From positions 1 through 64,000 of the forward strand of contig FLQS01000030.1 of the NCBI GenBank assembly GCA_900078375.1: a stretch of DNA of 64,000 nucleotides, written 5' to 3'. This DNA is from an uncultured Mycobacterium sp. GTDB lineage: Bacteria; Actinomycetota; Actinomycetes; Mycobacteriales; Mycobacteriaceae. The position numbers were made by a program, and so were the translations under genes. This document shows positions 9,447 to 16,803 of this stretch, piece by piece. Numbering within the stretch: the first letter of the stretch is position 1; the number at the start of each line of letters is the position of its first letter. A model generated the notes under the pieces. That model was not told where the DNA came from and made no database searches. It saw only the letters and a list, made by a program, of their open reading frames with translations.

Positions 9447-10042
9447 CCGACGCCACGCAGGACGACGAGGTGCGCGGCGAGGCCGTCGAGATCGACCCAT
9501 CCGAGACCGAGCATCCGCGAAAGCGGTTCAGCCTCAACGTGACAACGGTGGCTGTGGGCGTATCGGCGGCGCTGTTCGTCGCCGCGGGTGCTTTCGCCGG
9601 CGCCACCGTGCAGCCGTATCTGGTGGACCGAGCGACTGTCGACACCAAGCTCAACATCGCCCGCACCGCCGCCGAGGCGATCACGACACTGTGGACCTAC
9701 ACCCCCGACGACATGGACAAGCTGCCGGATCGGTCGGCGAAGTATCTGTCCGGCGACTTCCAGGATGAATACCGCAAGTACGTCGACGCCATCGTGCCGA
9801 CCAACAAACAGGCCAAGGTCACCAACAGCACCGAGGTGGTCGGCGCGGCCGTCGAATCGCTGAACGGCTCGGATGCCACCGCGATCGTCTACACCAACAC
9901 CACGTCGAAGAGCCCGCTGAGCAAGGACATTCCGTCGACGAAGTACCTGTCCTACCGCGTGCAGCTGACCCGAGACGGCTCGCACTGGCTGGTCACCAAG
10001 ATGACCACCGTGACATCGTTGGACCTCACACCGAAGCTCTGA
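9413..10042 (+). CDS. Mce-associated membrane protein (Rv0178-like)
   Basis: 209 residues from GTG 9413. The start is set by a strong ribosome binding site GGAGGGAGG at 9401-9409, inside the end of the previous gene; the two genes overlap by 34 bases. The protein has an acidic N-terminus, one membrane segment (TTVAVGVSAALFVAAGAFAGA) and a Mas domain (DFQDEYRKYVDAIVPTNKQ; YRVQLTRDGSHWLVTKMTTV). Fourth and last Mas gene and apparently the last gene of the mce1 operon; I see no clear terminator hairpin after it. Confidence 0.85.
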   Translation: MEDQQLQAGDLTDATQDDEVRGEAVEIDPSETEHPRKRFSLNVTTVAVGVSAALFVAAGAFAGATVQPYLVDRATVDTKLNIARTAAEAITTLWTYTPDDMDKLPDRSAKYLSGDFQDEYRKYVDAIVPTNKQAKVTNSTEVVGAAVESLNGSDATAIVYTNTTSKSPLSKDIPSTKYLSYRVQLTRDGSHWLVTKMTTVTSLDLTPKL

Positions 10043-10067
10043 GGCACCCACCCGCGATACTTGGCGC

Positions 10068-10751
10068 ATGGTCGTCGCCTCGCCCGTATCGGAACGCTCC
10101 ACCGTCGTCGCGCTGCTGCTGCTGACGTTCGCCACCGGCCTGGTCGACGCGATCAGCGTGCTGGTGCTCGGGCACGTGTTCGTCGCCAACATGACCGGCA
10201 ACGTGGTCTTCCTGGGGTTCTGGTTCGTTCCGCATTCCGGGGTGGACATGATCGCCGCGATCCTCTCGTTCCTCAGCTTCCTGGTCGGCACCGTGCTGGG
10301 CGGCCGGTTCGCGCGCCACTTCGACCACGAGGTGCGGGTGTGGCTGACGGCGGCGCTGGGCACCGAGGTGGTGCTGCTGGGCGTGCTGGCGGTGCTCGCA
10401 GGGACCGGCGTCGTCAACTATCACGACAACGGCAAGCTGATCCTGATCGCCGGCCTGGCGGTGACGTTCGGTGCCCAGAACGCCGCAGCCCGCCAGTTCG
10501 GCGTGCAGGAACTCAGCACCACGGTGCTGACGTCCACGCTGGTGGGGATCGGTGTCGACAGCCGGCTCGCGGGCGGCAGCGGGGAGCGGGAAAAGCTCCG
10601 GTACAGCGTGGTTTTGACGCTGTGCGCGGGCGCGATGGTGGGTGCGACGATGACGCGCTGGATGGTGGCTCCGGTGATCGGCGTGGCGGCGGTCGTGGTG
10701 GGCGCCAGCCTGGCCGTGTTCCGGTACGGCCCGCGGGCGGCGACCGAGTAA
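10068..10751 (+). CDS. DUF1275 (YoaK-like) membrane protein
   Basis: 227 residues, ATG 10068. About six membrane segments and the family signatures LLTFATGLVDAISVLVLGHVFVANMTGN at the N-terminus and AVTFGAQNAAARQFGVQELSTTVLTSTL in the middle identify the DUF1275/YoaK family, whose transported substrate, if any, is unknown. It lies 25 bases beyond the mce/Mas operon and may be co-transcribed with it, although the sequence upstream (GATACT, six bases, ATG) also resembles a leaderless promoter. Not part of the Mce1 set in M. tuberculosis as I recall it. Confidence 0.85.
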   Translation: MVVASPVSERSTVVALLLLTFATGLVDAISVLVLGHVFVANMTGNVVFLGFWFVPHSGVDMIAAILSFLSFLVGTVLGGRFARHFDHEVRVWLTAALGTEVVLLGVLAVLAGTGVVNYHDNGKLILIAGLAVTFGAQNAAARQFGVQELSTTVLTSTLVGIGVDSRLAGGSGEREKLRYSVVLTLCAGAMVGATMTRWMVAPVIGVAAVVVGASLAVFRYGPRAATE

Positions 10752-10764
10752 CTACAGTCGGGCT

Positions 10765-11589
10765 ATGCCTACTGTCCTGGTGACCGGCGCAGCCCGGGGA
10801 ATTGGTCGGTCGATCGTGAGTTACCTGGCCGCCGCGGGCTGGGATGTCATCGGCGGCGTGCGCAGCGCGGCCGACGCGGACGCGTTGTCGGCGCTGCCGC
10901 GGGTCAGCGCGGTCACGCTCGACGTCACCGACGACGCGCAGGTCGCCGCCCTACCCGAGGCGCTGCCGGGGCGTCTCGATGCGGTGGTCAACAACGCCGG
11001 AATCGCGGTCAGCGGCCCGCTGGAGGGGTTGACTCCGGCCGACATCCGGCGGCAACTGGACGTCAACGTCGTCGGCCAGCTCGCCGTCACACAGGCGGTG
11101 CTTCCGCTGCTGCGCGAGTCTCATGGCCGGATCGTCTTCATTTCCAGTGTGAACGGCAAGCTTTCGGCTCCGATGATGGGCGCGTACAGCGCGTCCAAGT
11201 TTGCGCTCGAGGCCGCCGCCGACGCGCTGCGGCTCGAGCTTCGCCCCTGGAACATCGCGGTCAGCGTGGTCGAGCCCGCCCAGACCGACACCGATCTGTG
11301 GCGCCAGGCCGACCGAGACGTCGCCGACATGGAACGCGCCCTGGCGCCACAACACCGTGCCCTCTATGCCAAACATGTTGCCGGGATGCGGAAGTCGATT
11401 CCGATGGCGCAGCGCCTGGCGGTGGATCCGGACAAGGTGTCCAAGGAGGTGCTCACCGCGCTCACCGCGCGCAATCCCAGGGCGCGCTACCCGGTCGGCG
11501 TCGCGACCGCGGTGCAGATGACGATGATGACCAAGCTGCCCACCCGCGTGCGCGACGCGGTTCTGCGCCGGCTGCTCGGCCAGCCCTGA
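10765..11589 (+). CDS. Short-chain dehydrogenase/reductase
   Basis: 274 residues, ATG 10765. Classical SDR motifs: TGAARGIG (NAD(P)-binding, residues 7-14), NNAG, ISSVN with the catalytic serine, and YSASK with the catalytic Tyr/Lys. The C-terminal 90 residues are an extension that probably shapes the substrate pocket; substrate is not predictable. TACAGT at 10753-10758 lies exactly six bases before the ATG, the pattern of a mycobacterial leaderless promoter, so the gene may be transcribed on its own despite the 13-base gap from the upstream gene. Confidence 0.85.
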   Translation: MPTVLVTGAARGIGRSIVSYLAAAGWDVIGGVRSAADADALSALPRVSAVTLDVTDDAQVAALPEALPGRLDAVVNNAGIAVSGPLEGLTPADIRRQLDVNVVGQLAVTQAVLPLLRESHGRIVFISSVNGKLSAPMMGAYSASKFALEAAADALRLELRPWNIAVSVVEPAQTDTDLWRQADRDVADMERALAPQHRALYAKHVAGMRKSIPMAQRLAVDPDKVSKEVLTALTARNPRARYPVGVATAVQMTMMTKLPTRVRDAVLRRLLGQP

Positions 11590-11621
11590 CCGGATCGGGA
11601 ATATCTGGGCCGCAATGAATC

Positions 11622-12701
11622 TCAGTTGAATCCGAGCCAGGCGGGCAGGGCGCGCTCGCGGGAATCGCACAGCACAGCCGTCGTGTCGCACGAGCCTCTC
11701 GGCACGCCCGCGCCGGCCCACATGCCGCCAGTGTCGCGGCGCAGCACGATCGCCGACGACCCCCCGCCGTCGAGCAGGATCGCGGTGTCGCTGCCCAGAC
11801 CGCGGAACAGATCCTGGATCTGATCCGGCGTGTAGCTGCCGCCCTGGAAGATGTACATCTCGTCCTTGTCCCTGGCGTAGGCCAGCGCGGTGCGCGCCGC
11901 GCTCGGGCCAGGGTCGTTCAGCTGGCCGGTGTCGCCCGGCGACAGCAGCCCGAGTCCGCTGACCGCGGCGAACCGGGTGCCCTTGTCCAGCAGTCCCTGG
12001 ATCACCGGGGTGGCGGCGTCATAGTCGTTGGGCGCCTTGGGCGTGACGACGAACGGTGCGCCCGCGACGGGCAGGATCATCGTCGTCAGCGCGGTCCACA
12101 CCTCGTCGCCGCCGGACAACGCCTGCTTGCCTGCGTAGGCGACGGTCCCGGTCACCGCGGCGTTGGCCCGGCCTTGCCCTTGGGTGTTGTCGACGTAGGC
12201 GCCCAGCGGAGAGCTGCACCCGGTCGATTTCCACGAACCGGCTTGCTGCCCACGGACATCGAAGAAGTTGGCGTTGATGGCGATGGTCGGCTGCCCGAGC
12301 GCCTGCCACGCCTGTAGTGGGGAGTAGGTCTCGGAGGCCTGCACCAATCCCTCACGGGTGCGGGTGCCTGGAGTCTGCTCGCAGCGGGCCTGGTAACCGG
12401 TGTGGGTGTCGACCAGCAGCCGGGGAGTCAGCCGGTTGGAGGCGGCCTTGATGATCATCAGGTGACCACCGTTGGTCTGCTCGTACCAGTTGCCGCCCGC
12501 GTTGAGCATCGGTGCGGGATAACCACTTCCGAAGTTGTAGACGAGGTAGCTGCCGCGCGTGGTGGCGATCGCCTGTGCCAGTTGCTCCCGGCCGTCGGCC
12601 GATGAGACGGGCATGCCGATCGTGACCGCGAGCGTCAGGCAGCTGGCCGCGGCCATGCTGCCCGCGGCCAGGCGGCGTAACTTCGCGGCGACGCTTGGCA
12701 C
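11622..12701 (-). CDS. Secreted phosphodiester glycosidase-family protein
   Basis: 359 residues from a GTG start (12699-12701), with AAAGGG a few bases upstream as ribosome binding site. A Sec signal peptide (GSMAAASCLTLAVTIGMPVSSADG) is followed by a domain with the hallmarks of the NAGPA/phosphodiester glycosidase family: INANFFDV near the middle and ILLDGGGSSAIVLRRD near the C-terminus. The family hydrolyses sugar-1-phosphodiester bonds; the substrate here is unknown but would be extracytoplasmic, possibly a cell-wall glycan. It is convergent with the SDR gene. Confidence 0.82.
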   Translation of the reverse strand: MPSVAAKLRRLAAGSMAAASCLTLAVTIGMPVSSADGREQLAQAIATTRGSYLVYNFGSGYPAPMLNAGGNWYEQTNGGHLMIIKAASNRLTPRLLVDTHTGYQARCEQTPGTRTREGLVQASETYSPLQAWQALGQPTIAINANFFDVRGQQAGSWKSTGCSSPLGAYVDNTQGQGRANAAVTGTVAYAGKQALSGGDEVWTALTTMILPVAGAPFVVTPKAPNDYDAATPVIQGLLDKGTRFAAVSGLGLLSPGDTGQLNDPGPSAARTALAYARDKDEMYIFQGGSYTPDQIQDLFRGLGSDTAILLDGGGSSAIVLRRDTGGMWAGAGVPRGSCDTTAVLCDSRERALPAWLGFN

Positions 12702-12938
12702 AGTTGCCCTTTCATGACGGAGAGTCCACTACCGGATCTACACCATTATTCTCAGCAACCACACAGTCAACTTTGGTAACAGCACTGCGGCGGTTCGGCA
12801 CCGGGGTCGTCACGACCAGCAATGTGGATTTGCCGCACCGCCAATTATTTGGGCGCAGGACGATTATCCGCGCTATCGGTGGGGAACTACTGCTTGGCGC
12901 GGCGCTCTTCCGGGCCCGCCGGAACATGAGGAGCAGCA

Positions 12939-13217
12939 ATGATCGGAACGATTATCGGAGCCATCGTCGTCGGACTGATCGTCGGCGTACTGGCGCGATT
13001 GGTGATGCCCGGCAAGCAGAACATCGGCGTCATCATGACGGTCCTACTCGGGGTCGTGGGCTCCTTCCTGGGAACGTGGATTTCCTACCAGGTCGGATAC
13101 GCCAATTCCAATGGCGGGTTTGCGATCATCCCGTTCCTGGTTGGCATCGTCGTCGCGGTCTTGCTGATCGCGGCCTACCTCGCGATCACCGGACGCAGCA
13201 ATCGGGTTCATCACTAG
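12939..13217 (+). CDS. GlsB/YeaQ/YmgE-family small membrane protein
   Basis: 92 residues, ATG 12939, with an AGGAG ribosome binding site at 12929-12933. Three membrane segments with the family pattern: GAIVVGLIVGVLARLVMPGKQNIG, then GVVGSFLGTWISYQVG and IPFLVGIVVAVLLIAAYLAITGR. Such transglycosylase-associated proteins are stress-induced in many bacteria; biochemical role unknown. The 237 bases upstream, shared with the divergent glycosidase gene, show nothing I can name. A strong hairpin follows the gene. Confidence 0.85.
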   Translation: MIGTIIGAIVVGLIVGVLARLVMPGKQNIGVIMTVLLGVVGSFLGTWISYQVGYANSNGGFAIIPFLVGIVVAVLLIAAYLAITGRSNRVHH

Positions 13218-13227
13218 ACGGTCGGTG

Positions 13228-13260
13228 GGCCCGGACGGCGTCAGAACCGCCGTCCGGGCC
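13228..13260. terminator. Bidirectional terminator hairpin
   Basis: Perfect 13-bp inverted repeat (GGCCCGGACGGCG at 13228-13240, CGCCGTCCGGGCC at 13248-13260) with a 7-base loop. It lies between the stop codons of two convergent genes (13217 and 13272). There is no T-run, which is usual for mycobacterial hairpins. Function inferred from position and stem strength. Confidence 0.75.
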
Positions 13261-13271
13261 GATCGCCGTCC

Positions 13272-14027
13272 TCAGCCGGCCAAGCCGGCATGCATCTCCC
13301 AGACCAGGATCTCCGCGGGTTGGGTGGCGGTCACGCGCTGACCGCCCGCCGCGGTGAAGCGCACCGCGTCACCCTCGTGCAGCTGGCCGGCACCCTCCAA
13401 CGTCACCTCGCCGCGCGGGACGAACAGGTGCAGATACGGAGCCTCGGGCAACTCGACGGTGTCGCCGGGCTGTAGCCGAGCACCGTGTAATGCCGCGTAG
13501 CGGTTGCGTATTGCGATCGCGGCCTGGTCCTTGTGCTCAGGCATCCCGGAGGCGATGGTCACCAGGCCGCCACGAAGCAACTCGTCGTCGATCTCCAATT
13601 GCTGATAGCCCGGATCGATCCCCGATTCGTCCGGAACGACCCACATCTGAACGAAATGTACGGGCTCGCTGTGTGTTTCGCTGCCGGTGAGGGTCCACGA
13701 GTCGTTCTTCTCCGAGTGCAGGATTCCTCGCCCCGCCGACATCCGTTGGGCCAGACCGGGATAGATCACGCCGGAGTGACCGGTGGAGTCCTGGTGTACC
13801 AGCGAGCCCTGCAGCACCCACGTGATGATCTCCATATCACGGTGCGGGTGGGTGTCAAAGCCGGTGCCGGGCTTGACGATGTCGTCGTTGTTCACCAACA
13901 GCAGGCCGTGGTGGGTGTTCACCGGGTCGTAGTGGTGTCCGAACGAGAACGAGTGCTTGGAGTCCAGCCACTCGATCTTCGTCGCGGCGCGGTCGGCGGC
14001 ATGTCTGACGTCGACGATTGCGGCCAT
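13272..14027 (-). CDS. Pirin-family bicupin (Rv0181c-like)
   Basis: 251 residues, start ATG at 14025-14027 with AAGGGG upstream. The pirin N-terminal cupin is clear: FDTHPHRDMEIITWVLQG carries the metal-binding His residues, followed by AQRMSAGRGILHSE. The shorter C-terminal cupin (about 150-245) is of the YhaK type. Family members bind Fe and some have quercetinase activity or act as redox-linked partners. It is divergent from a MarR gene with a palindrome between them, and position near sigG matches Rv0181c of M. tuberculosis. Confidence 0.87.
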   Translation of the reverse strand: MAAIVDVRHAADRAATKIEWLDSKHSFSFGHHYDPVNTHHGLLLVNNDDIVKPGTGFDTHPHRDMEIITWVLQGSLVHQDSTGHSGVIYPGLAQRMSAGRGILHSEKNDSWTLTGSETHSEPVHFVQMWVVPDESGIDPGYQQLEIDDELLRGGLVTIASGMPEHKDQAAIAIRNRYAALHGARLQPGDTVELPEAPYLHLFVPRGEVTLEGAGQLHEGDAVRFTAAGGQRVTATQPAEILVWEMHAGLAG

Positions 14028-14082
14028 GTCATCACCCCTTGGGTCGATGCCAGCCTAAGTGGCCGGCGCTGACTGCCACAAC

Positions 14083-14102
14083 ATAGATGACACGTCATGT
14101 AT
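14083..14102. promoter_or_regulatory. Imperfect palindrome, candidate MarR operator
   Basis: ATAGATGAC-AC-GTCATGTAT: 9-base arms with 8 of 9 paired and a 2-base spacer. It lies in the divergent region between the pirin and marR genes, and immediately upstream of a TACGAT -10-like element (14108-14113) that is six bases from the marR ATG. The 20-bp size suits a winged-helix dimer. The site would cover the marR -35 region, consistent with autoregulation. Confidence 0.6.
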
Positions 14103-14119
14103 TCCGCTACGATGGTGCC

Positions 14120-14566
14120 ATGGCTCAGCCCTGGTTGACCGACGATCAACAGCGGATCTGGCGCAACTACCTGGCATTGGGCAGCCGGCTGCAGGTCGTG
14201 ATGAACCGCCGGCTTCAGGAGCGGTGCGGGTTGTCGCTGGCCGACTACGAGGTTTTGGTGGCACTTTCCGAGCGAGGCCCGGTCCGGGTGCTCGAACTGG
14301 CCGCCGCGCTGGACTGGGAGCAGAGCCGGGTCTCCCACCAGCTACGCCGGATGAGGCTTCGCGGCCTGCTCGAGCGCCGTGACAGCGAGGACGATCGGCG
14401 CGGCGCGACCGTGGAGATCGCCCCCGCCGGACGTGTGGCTCTCGCCAGCGCCGCCCCCGACCACGTCATGCTGGTCCGCTCGGTGCTGTTCGACGACATG
14501 ACGGATGAGCAACTGCGGGGCTTTGACGCGGTCATCGGGGCGGCGCTGGAGAGGCTGGCCGACTGA
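14120..14566 (+). CDS. MarR-family transcriptional regulator
   Basis: 148 residues from ATG 14120. This start is favoured over ATG 14087 because TACGAT at 14108-14113 is followed by six bases and the ATG, fitting a leaderless transcript, and because the earlier codon falls in the palindrome. The winged helix-turn-helix is clear: LSLADYEVLVALSERGPVRVLELAAALDWEQSRVSHQLRRM, and wing DSEDDRRGATVEIAPAGR. Probable repressor of itself and the divergent pirin gene; ligand unknown. Confidence 0.87.
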   Translation: MAQPWLTDDQQRIWRNYLALGSRLQVVMNRRLQERCGLSLADYEVLVALSERGPVRVLELAAALDWEQSRVSHQLRRMRLRGLLERRDSEDDRRGATVEIAPAGRVALASAAPDHVMLVRSVLFDDMTDEQLRGFDAVIGAALERLAD

Positions 14567-14567
14567 C

Positions 14568-14975
14568 TCAGCCGGCCATGAAGGCGTCGTAGGCCGATTG
14601 CAGGTTGGGCGGCAACACCGAGACATTGCACGCCCGCTGGGTGTCACCGATCGGTGAGAGGATGCCACGCAGGTCGTGGTACTCACCGGGGTTGGCGGTG
14701 AAGTATCCGCGCACATTGGCTTCGGCCTGCGGGCGCGGCTGGTTGTAGGCCGCCGTCAGCACCTGGTTGGCGCCGGGATGAGCGGCGAGGTACTGATTCG
14801 CCGAACCGGTCACCGAGCTGACGGTGCTGGCAACGCCGGCGCCGCTGCAGTCCGGTGTCGCGGAAGCCATCGGCGCGGCCAGAGTCGCCGCCGCCGCCAT
14901 GCCCCCCACGAACACACCGGTGCAGACGGCCGCAGCTTTCCTACTTGGCGCGATACCGCTGAACATCATGATCAC
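14568..14975 (-). CDS. Exported haem-binding-type (haemophore-like) protein
   Basis: 135 residues, with a Sec signal peptide ending around PMASATPDC. The mature part of about 95 residues has two cysteines (TPDCSG and RACNV) at the ends of a helical domain with YLAAHPGANQVLTAAYNQPRP and YFTANPGEYHDLRGI, the pattern of the mycobacterial haemophore (Rv0203/MHB) family. Two further paralogues lie at 43007 and 43710. Haem binding is inferred from family only. The first codons are ATG ATC ATG ATG, so the start may be three codons later. It converges on marR with one base between the stops. Confidence 0.75.
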   Translation of the reverse strand: MIMMFSGIAPSRKAAAVCTGVFVGGMAAAATLAAPMASATPDCSGAGVASTVSSVTGSANQYLAAHPGANQVLTAAYNQPRPQAEANVRGYFTANPGEYHDLRGILSPIGDTQRACNVSVLPPNLQSAYDAFMAG

Positions 14976-15372
14976 TTCTCTCTTTCATTGGTTCCCCCCG
15001 GCCTGAAACCCAAAGTACCCATGAGGTTTCGCAGCAAAACCCGGTGCTGCGAGCATGATTCGACACGGCGGTCTGCGTTACAGAATCGTCGAGTGATGTT
15101 GCGCGCACTCTGCGCCGAACTTGTCGGGGTTAGGCTGCCCGCATCCGAGAGTTCTTAATCCCGGCGGCGATCCCTTAAATGATCGTGACGTACGTCGTGA
15201 CGCAATTGTGATGTCCGCAAACGTGATTCCGCCACAGCCTTAACGGTTCGTGAAATTGGTCGGTCCAGATTTGTGACCGCGAGTAGCGATCGGACAGATC
15301 GGGTAGGCCTCTGAACGAGGCGCAAGACCCCGCGCCGCCACCAATGAAGTCCACGCATAAGGGGAAAACGCG
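14976..15372. other. Intergenic region, 397 bp
   Basis: No convincing coding sequence. It separates the divergent haem-binding-type gene and the ferritin-like gene, so both promoters should lie here. One 10-bp perfect palindrome, GACGTACGTC at 15187-15196, is embedded in a direct repeat of CGTGACG (15184-15190 and 15196-15202). The AT content is somewhat higher between 15160 and 15260 than in the flanking genes. I cannot assign a regulator. Confidence 0.4.
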
Positions 15373-16335
15373 ATGACCACACCCGATACCACCACTCTGC
15401 TCGCCCAGCTGCGGGCAGTGCTCGACCTGACCAACACCGAGATCCAGATCGCCGAGACCAGGGTGGCCCAGGCCCGCACCGATGCGGTGCGCACCGAGCT
15501 CACCCAGAACGCCGCCAACGGCCGCGAACGCGCTGAGGCCATCGAGGGCGCCATCCGCGATCTCGGCGGCTTTCCCGACGTCATCGGCCCGTTCTTCGGG
15601 CGGGCGGCCGCTGCGGTCAAGGCGCTCACCGAACAGGCGCAGCCGTTCGACGAGGCCCTGCTGGGCGATCTCGCGCTGGAGGGCCAGCTGCTCGATCGCT
15701 CGCGCTACCTCAAGGCGCTCGCCGTCGCGACTCACCAGCCCGACGTCGAAAGCCTGGCCAATCGCCTGATCACGGCGCACTCGGCGACCGTCGACTGGCT
15801 GACCACCGTGTTGGCCGAGGATGCGCTGGGTGGTCCGGCCGCGTTGCGGCGCACGCCGCTGCAGATCCTGACCGGACTGACCGTGCGGGTGGCCAACTGG
15901 CCGGTGATTTCGTCGGTCCGCGGTATCGACCGAGCCCTCGATGCCCTGCGGAACTCCCGCCCCGTGGTGGACCAGCTGGTCAGCCGTGGTCAACACGCGG
16001 GTGAGGTGGCGGTCAAGGCGGCCCAGGCATCGCGGGATGCCGCGCTGGAGACCGCCGAACGGGTGGCCCGCCGCGAAGGGGCCGACGGCGCCGCTGACGC
16101 GCTGCACTCATTGCGCAGCGCTACCGGTGTCCTGTCGCCCGAGGAACTGCCCATCGACGGCTACGACGAGCTCAACCTCAACGACGCCGTTGCCGCGGTG
16201 AAGGCTCTCGAGGATCCCGCCGATATTCGCGCCATCGTCGCCTACGAGGAGGCCAACAAGAACCGTCAGCGGCTGGTGTCGGCCGCCCAGACTCGGGTGG
16301 CCGCGATCGCGCAGGAGATCGTCGGCATCGACTGA
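15373..16335 (+). CDS. Ferritin-like helical protein
   Basis: 320 residues, ATG 15373, preceded by AAGGGG. Almost wholly alpha-helical. The first 160 residues form a four-helix pattern (LLAQLRAVLDLTNTEIQIAETRVAQARTD, ELTQNAANGRERAEAIEGAIRDLGG, LLGDLALEGQLLDRSRYLKALA, LANRLITAHSATVDWLTTVL) as in the ferritin-like superfamily with E/H residues in the helices. The C-terminal half is rich in alanine and may associate with membranes or other proteins. Metal binding is not demonstrated by the sequence. Confidence 0.6.
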   Translation: MTTPDTTTLLAQLRAVLDLTNTEIQIAETRVAQARTDAVRTELTQNAANGRERAEAIEGAIRDLGGFPDVIGPFFGRAAAAVKALTEQAQPFDEALLGDLALEGQLLDRSRYLKALAVATHQPDVESLANRLITAHSATVDWLTTVLAEDALGGPAALRRTPLQILTGLTVRVANWPVISSVRGIDRALDALRNSRPVVDQLVSRGQHAGEVAVKAAQASRDAALETAERVARREGADGAADALHSLRSATGVLSPEELPIDGYDELNLNDAVAAVKALEDPADIRAIVAYEEANKNRQRLVSAAQTRVAAIAQEIVGID

Positions 16336-16376
16336 CCCGTGCCGGCCGCGTCACACCCTGGGCCTACGGTGGACAC

Positions 16377-16799
16377 ATGACGGACGCAATGAACTTCGAC
16401 GAAATGAACCGACAGGTCATCGATGAATTCCGGGCCACCGGCGGTACAGCTGGGGGCATGTTCGAGGGCAAGCCTCTGGTGCTGGTCCATCACGTCGGCG
16501 CCAAGTCCGGTACCAAGCGCGTGGCACCTCTGGTGCCGCTTCTGCACGACGGTCGGATCTTCATTTTCGCGAGCAAGGGCGGTGCGGACACCAACCCCGA
16601 CTGGTATCACAACCTGGTCGCTCATCCGGACACCGCCGTCGAACTGGGGACCGAGACGTTCCCCGTCACCGCCCGGGTGCTCGCGGGAGCGGAACGCGAC
16701 GAGGTGTACGCCAAGCAGGTCGCTGCGGAGCCCCAGTTCGGGGACTACCAGCGCAGCACCTCGCGGATCATCCCGGTCGTCGAACTCCAACGCACCTGA
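16377..16799 (+). CDS. Deazaflavin (F420)-dependent nitroreductase-family protein
   Basis: 140 residues. The motifs VLVHHVGAKSGTKRVAPLVPL and FASKGGADTNPDWYHNLVAHPDTAVELG identify the DDN-like split-barrel family that uses coenzyme F420. TACGGT at 16365-16370 lies six bases before the ATG at 16377, suggesting a leaderless transcript. Substrate unknown; relatives reduce quinones or nitroimidazoles. Convergent with sigG. Confidence 0.88.
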   Translation: MTDAMNFDEMNRQVIDEFRATGGTAGGMFEGKPLVLVHHVGAKSGTKRVAPLVPLLHDGRIFIFASKGGADTNPDWYHNLVAHPDTAVELGTETFPVTARVLAGAERDEVYAKQVAAEPQFGDYQRSTSRIIPVVELQRT

Positions 16800-16803
16800 G
16801 CGG

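Noticed and set aside
12695..13357. 220-codon plus-strand frame crossing the glycosidase start and the YeaQ-like gene
   Set aside because: It overlaps the well-supported small membrane protein in another frame and reads as Arg-rich sequence with no motif.
16377..16799. Possibility that the deazaflavin enzyme is part of the sigG unit
   Set aside because: The genes are convergent, with separate promoters by sequence, so they are not an operon.
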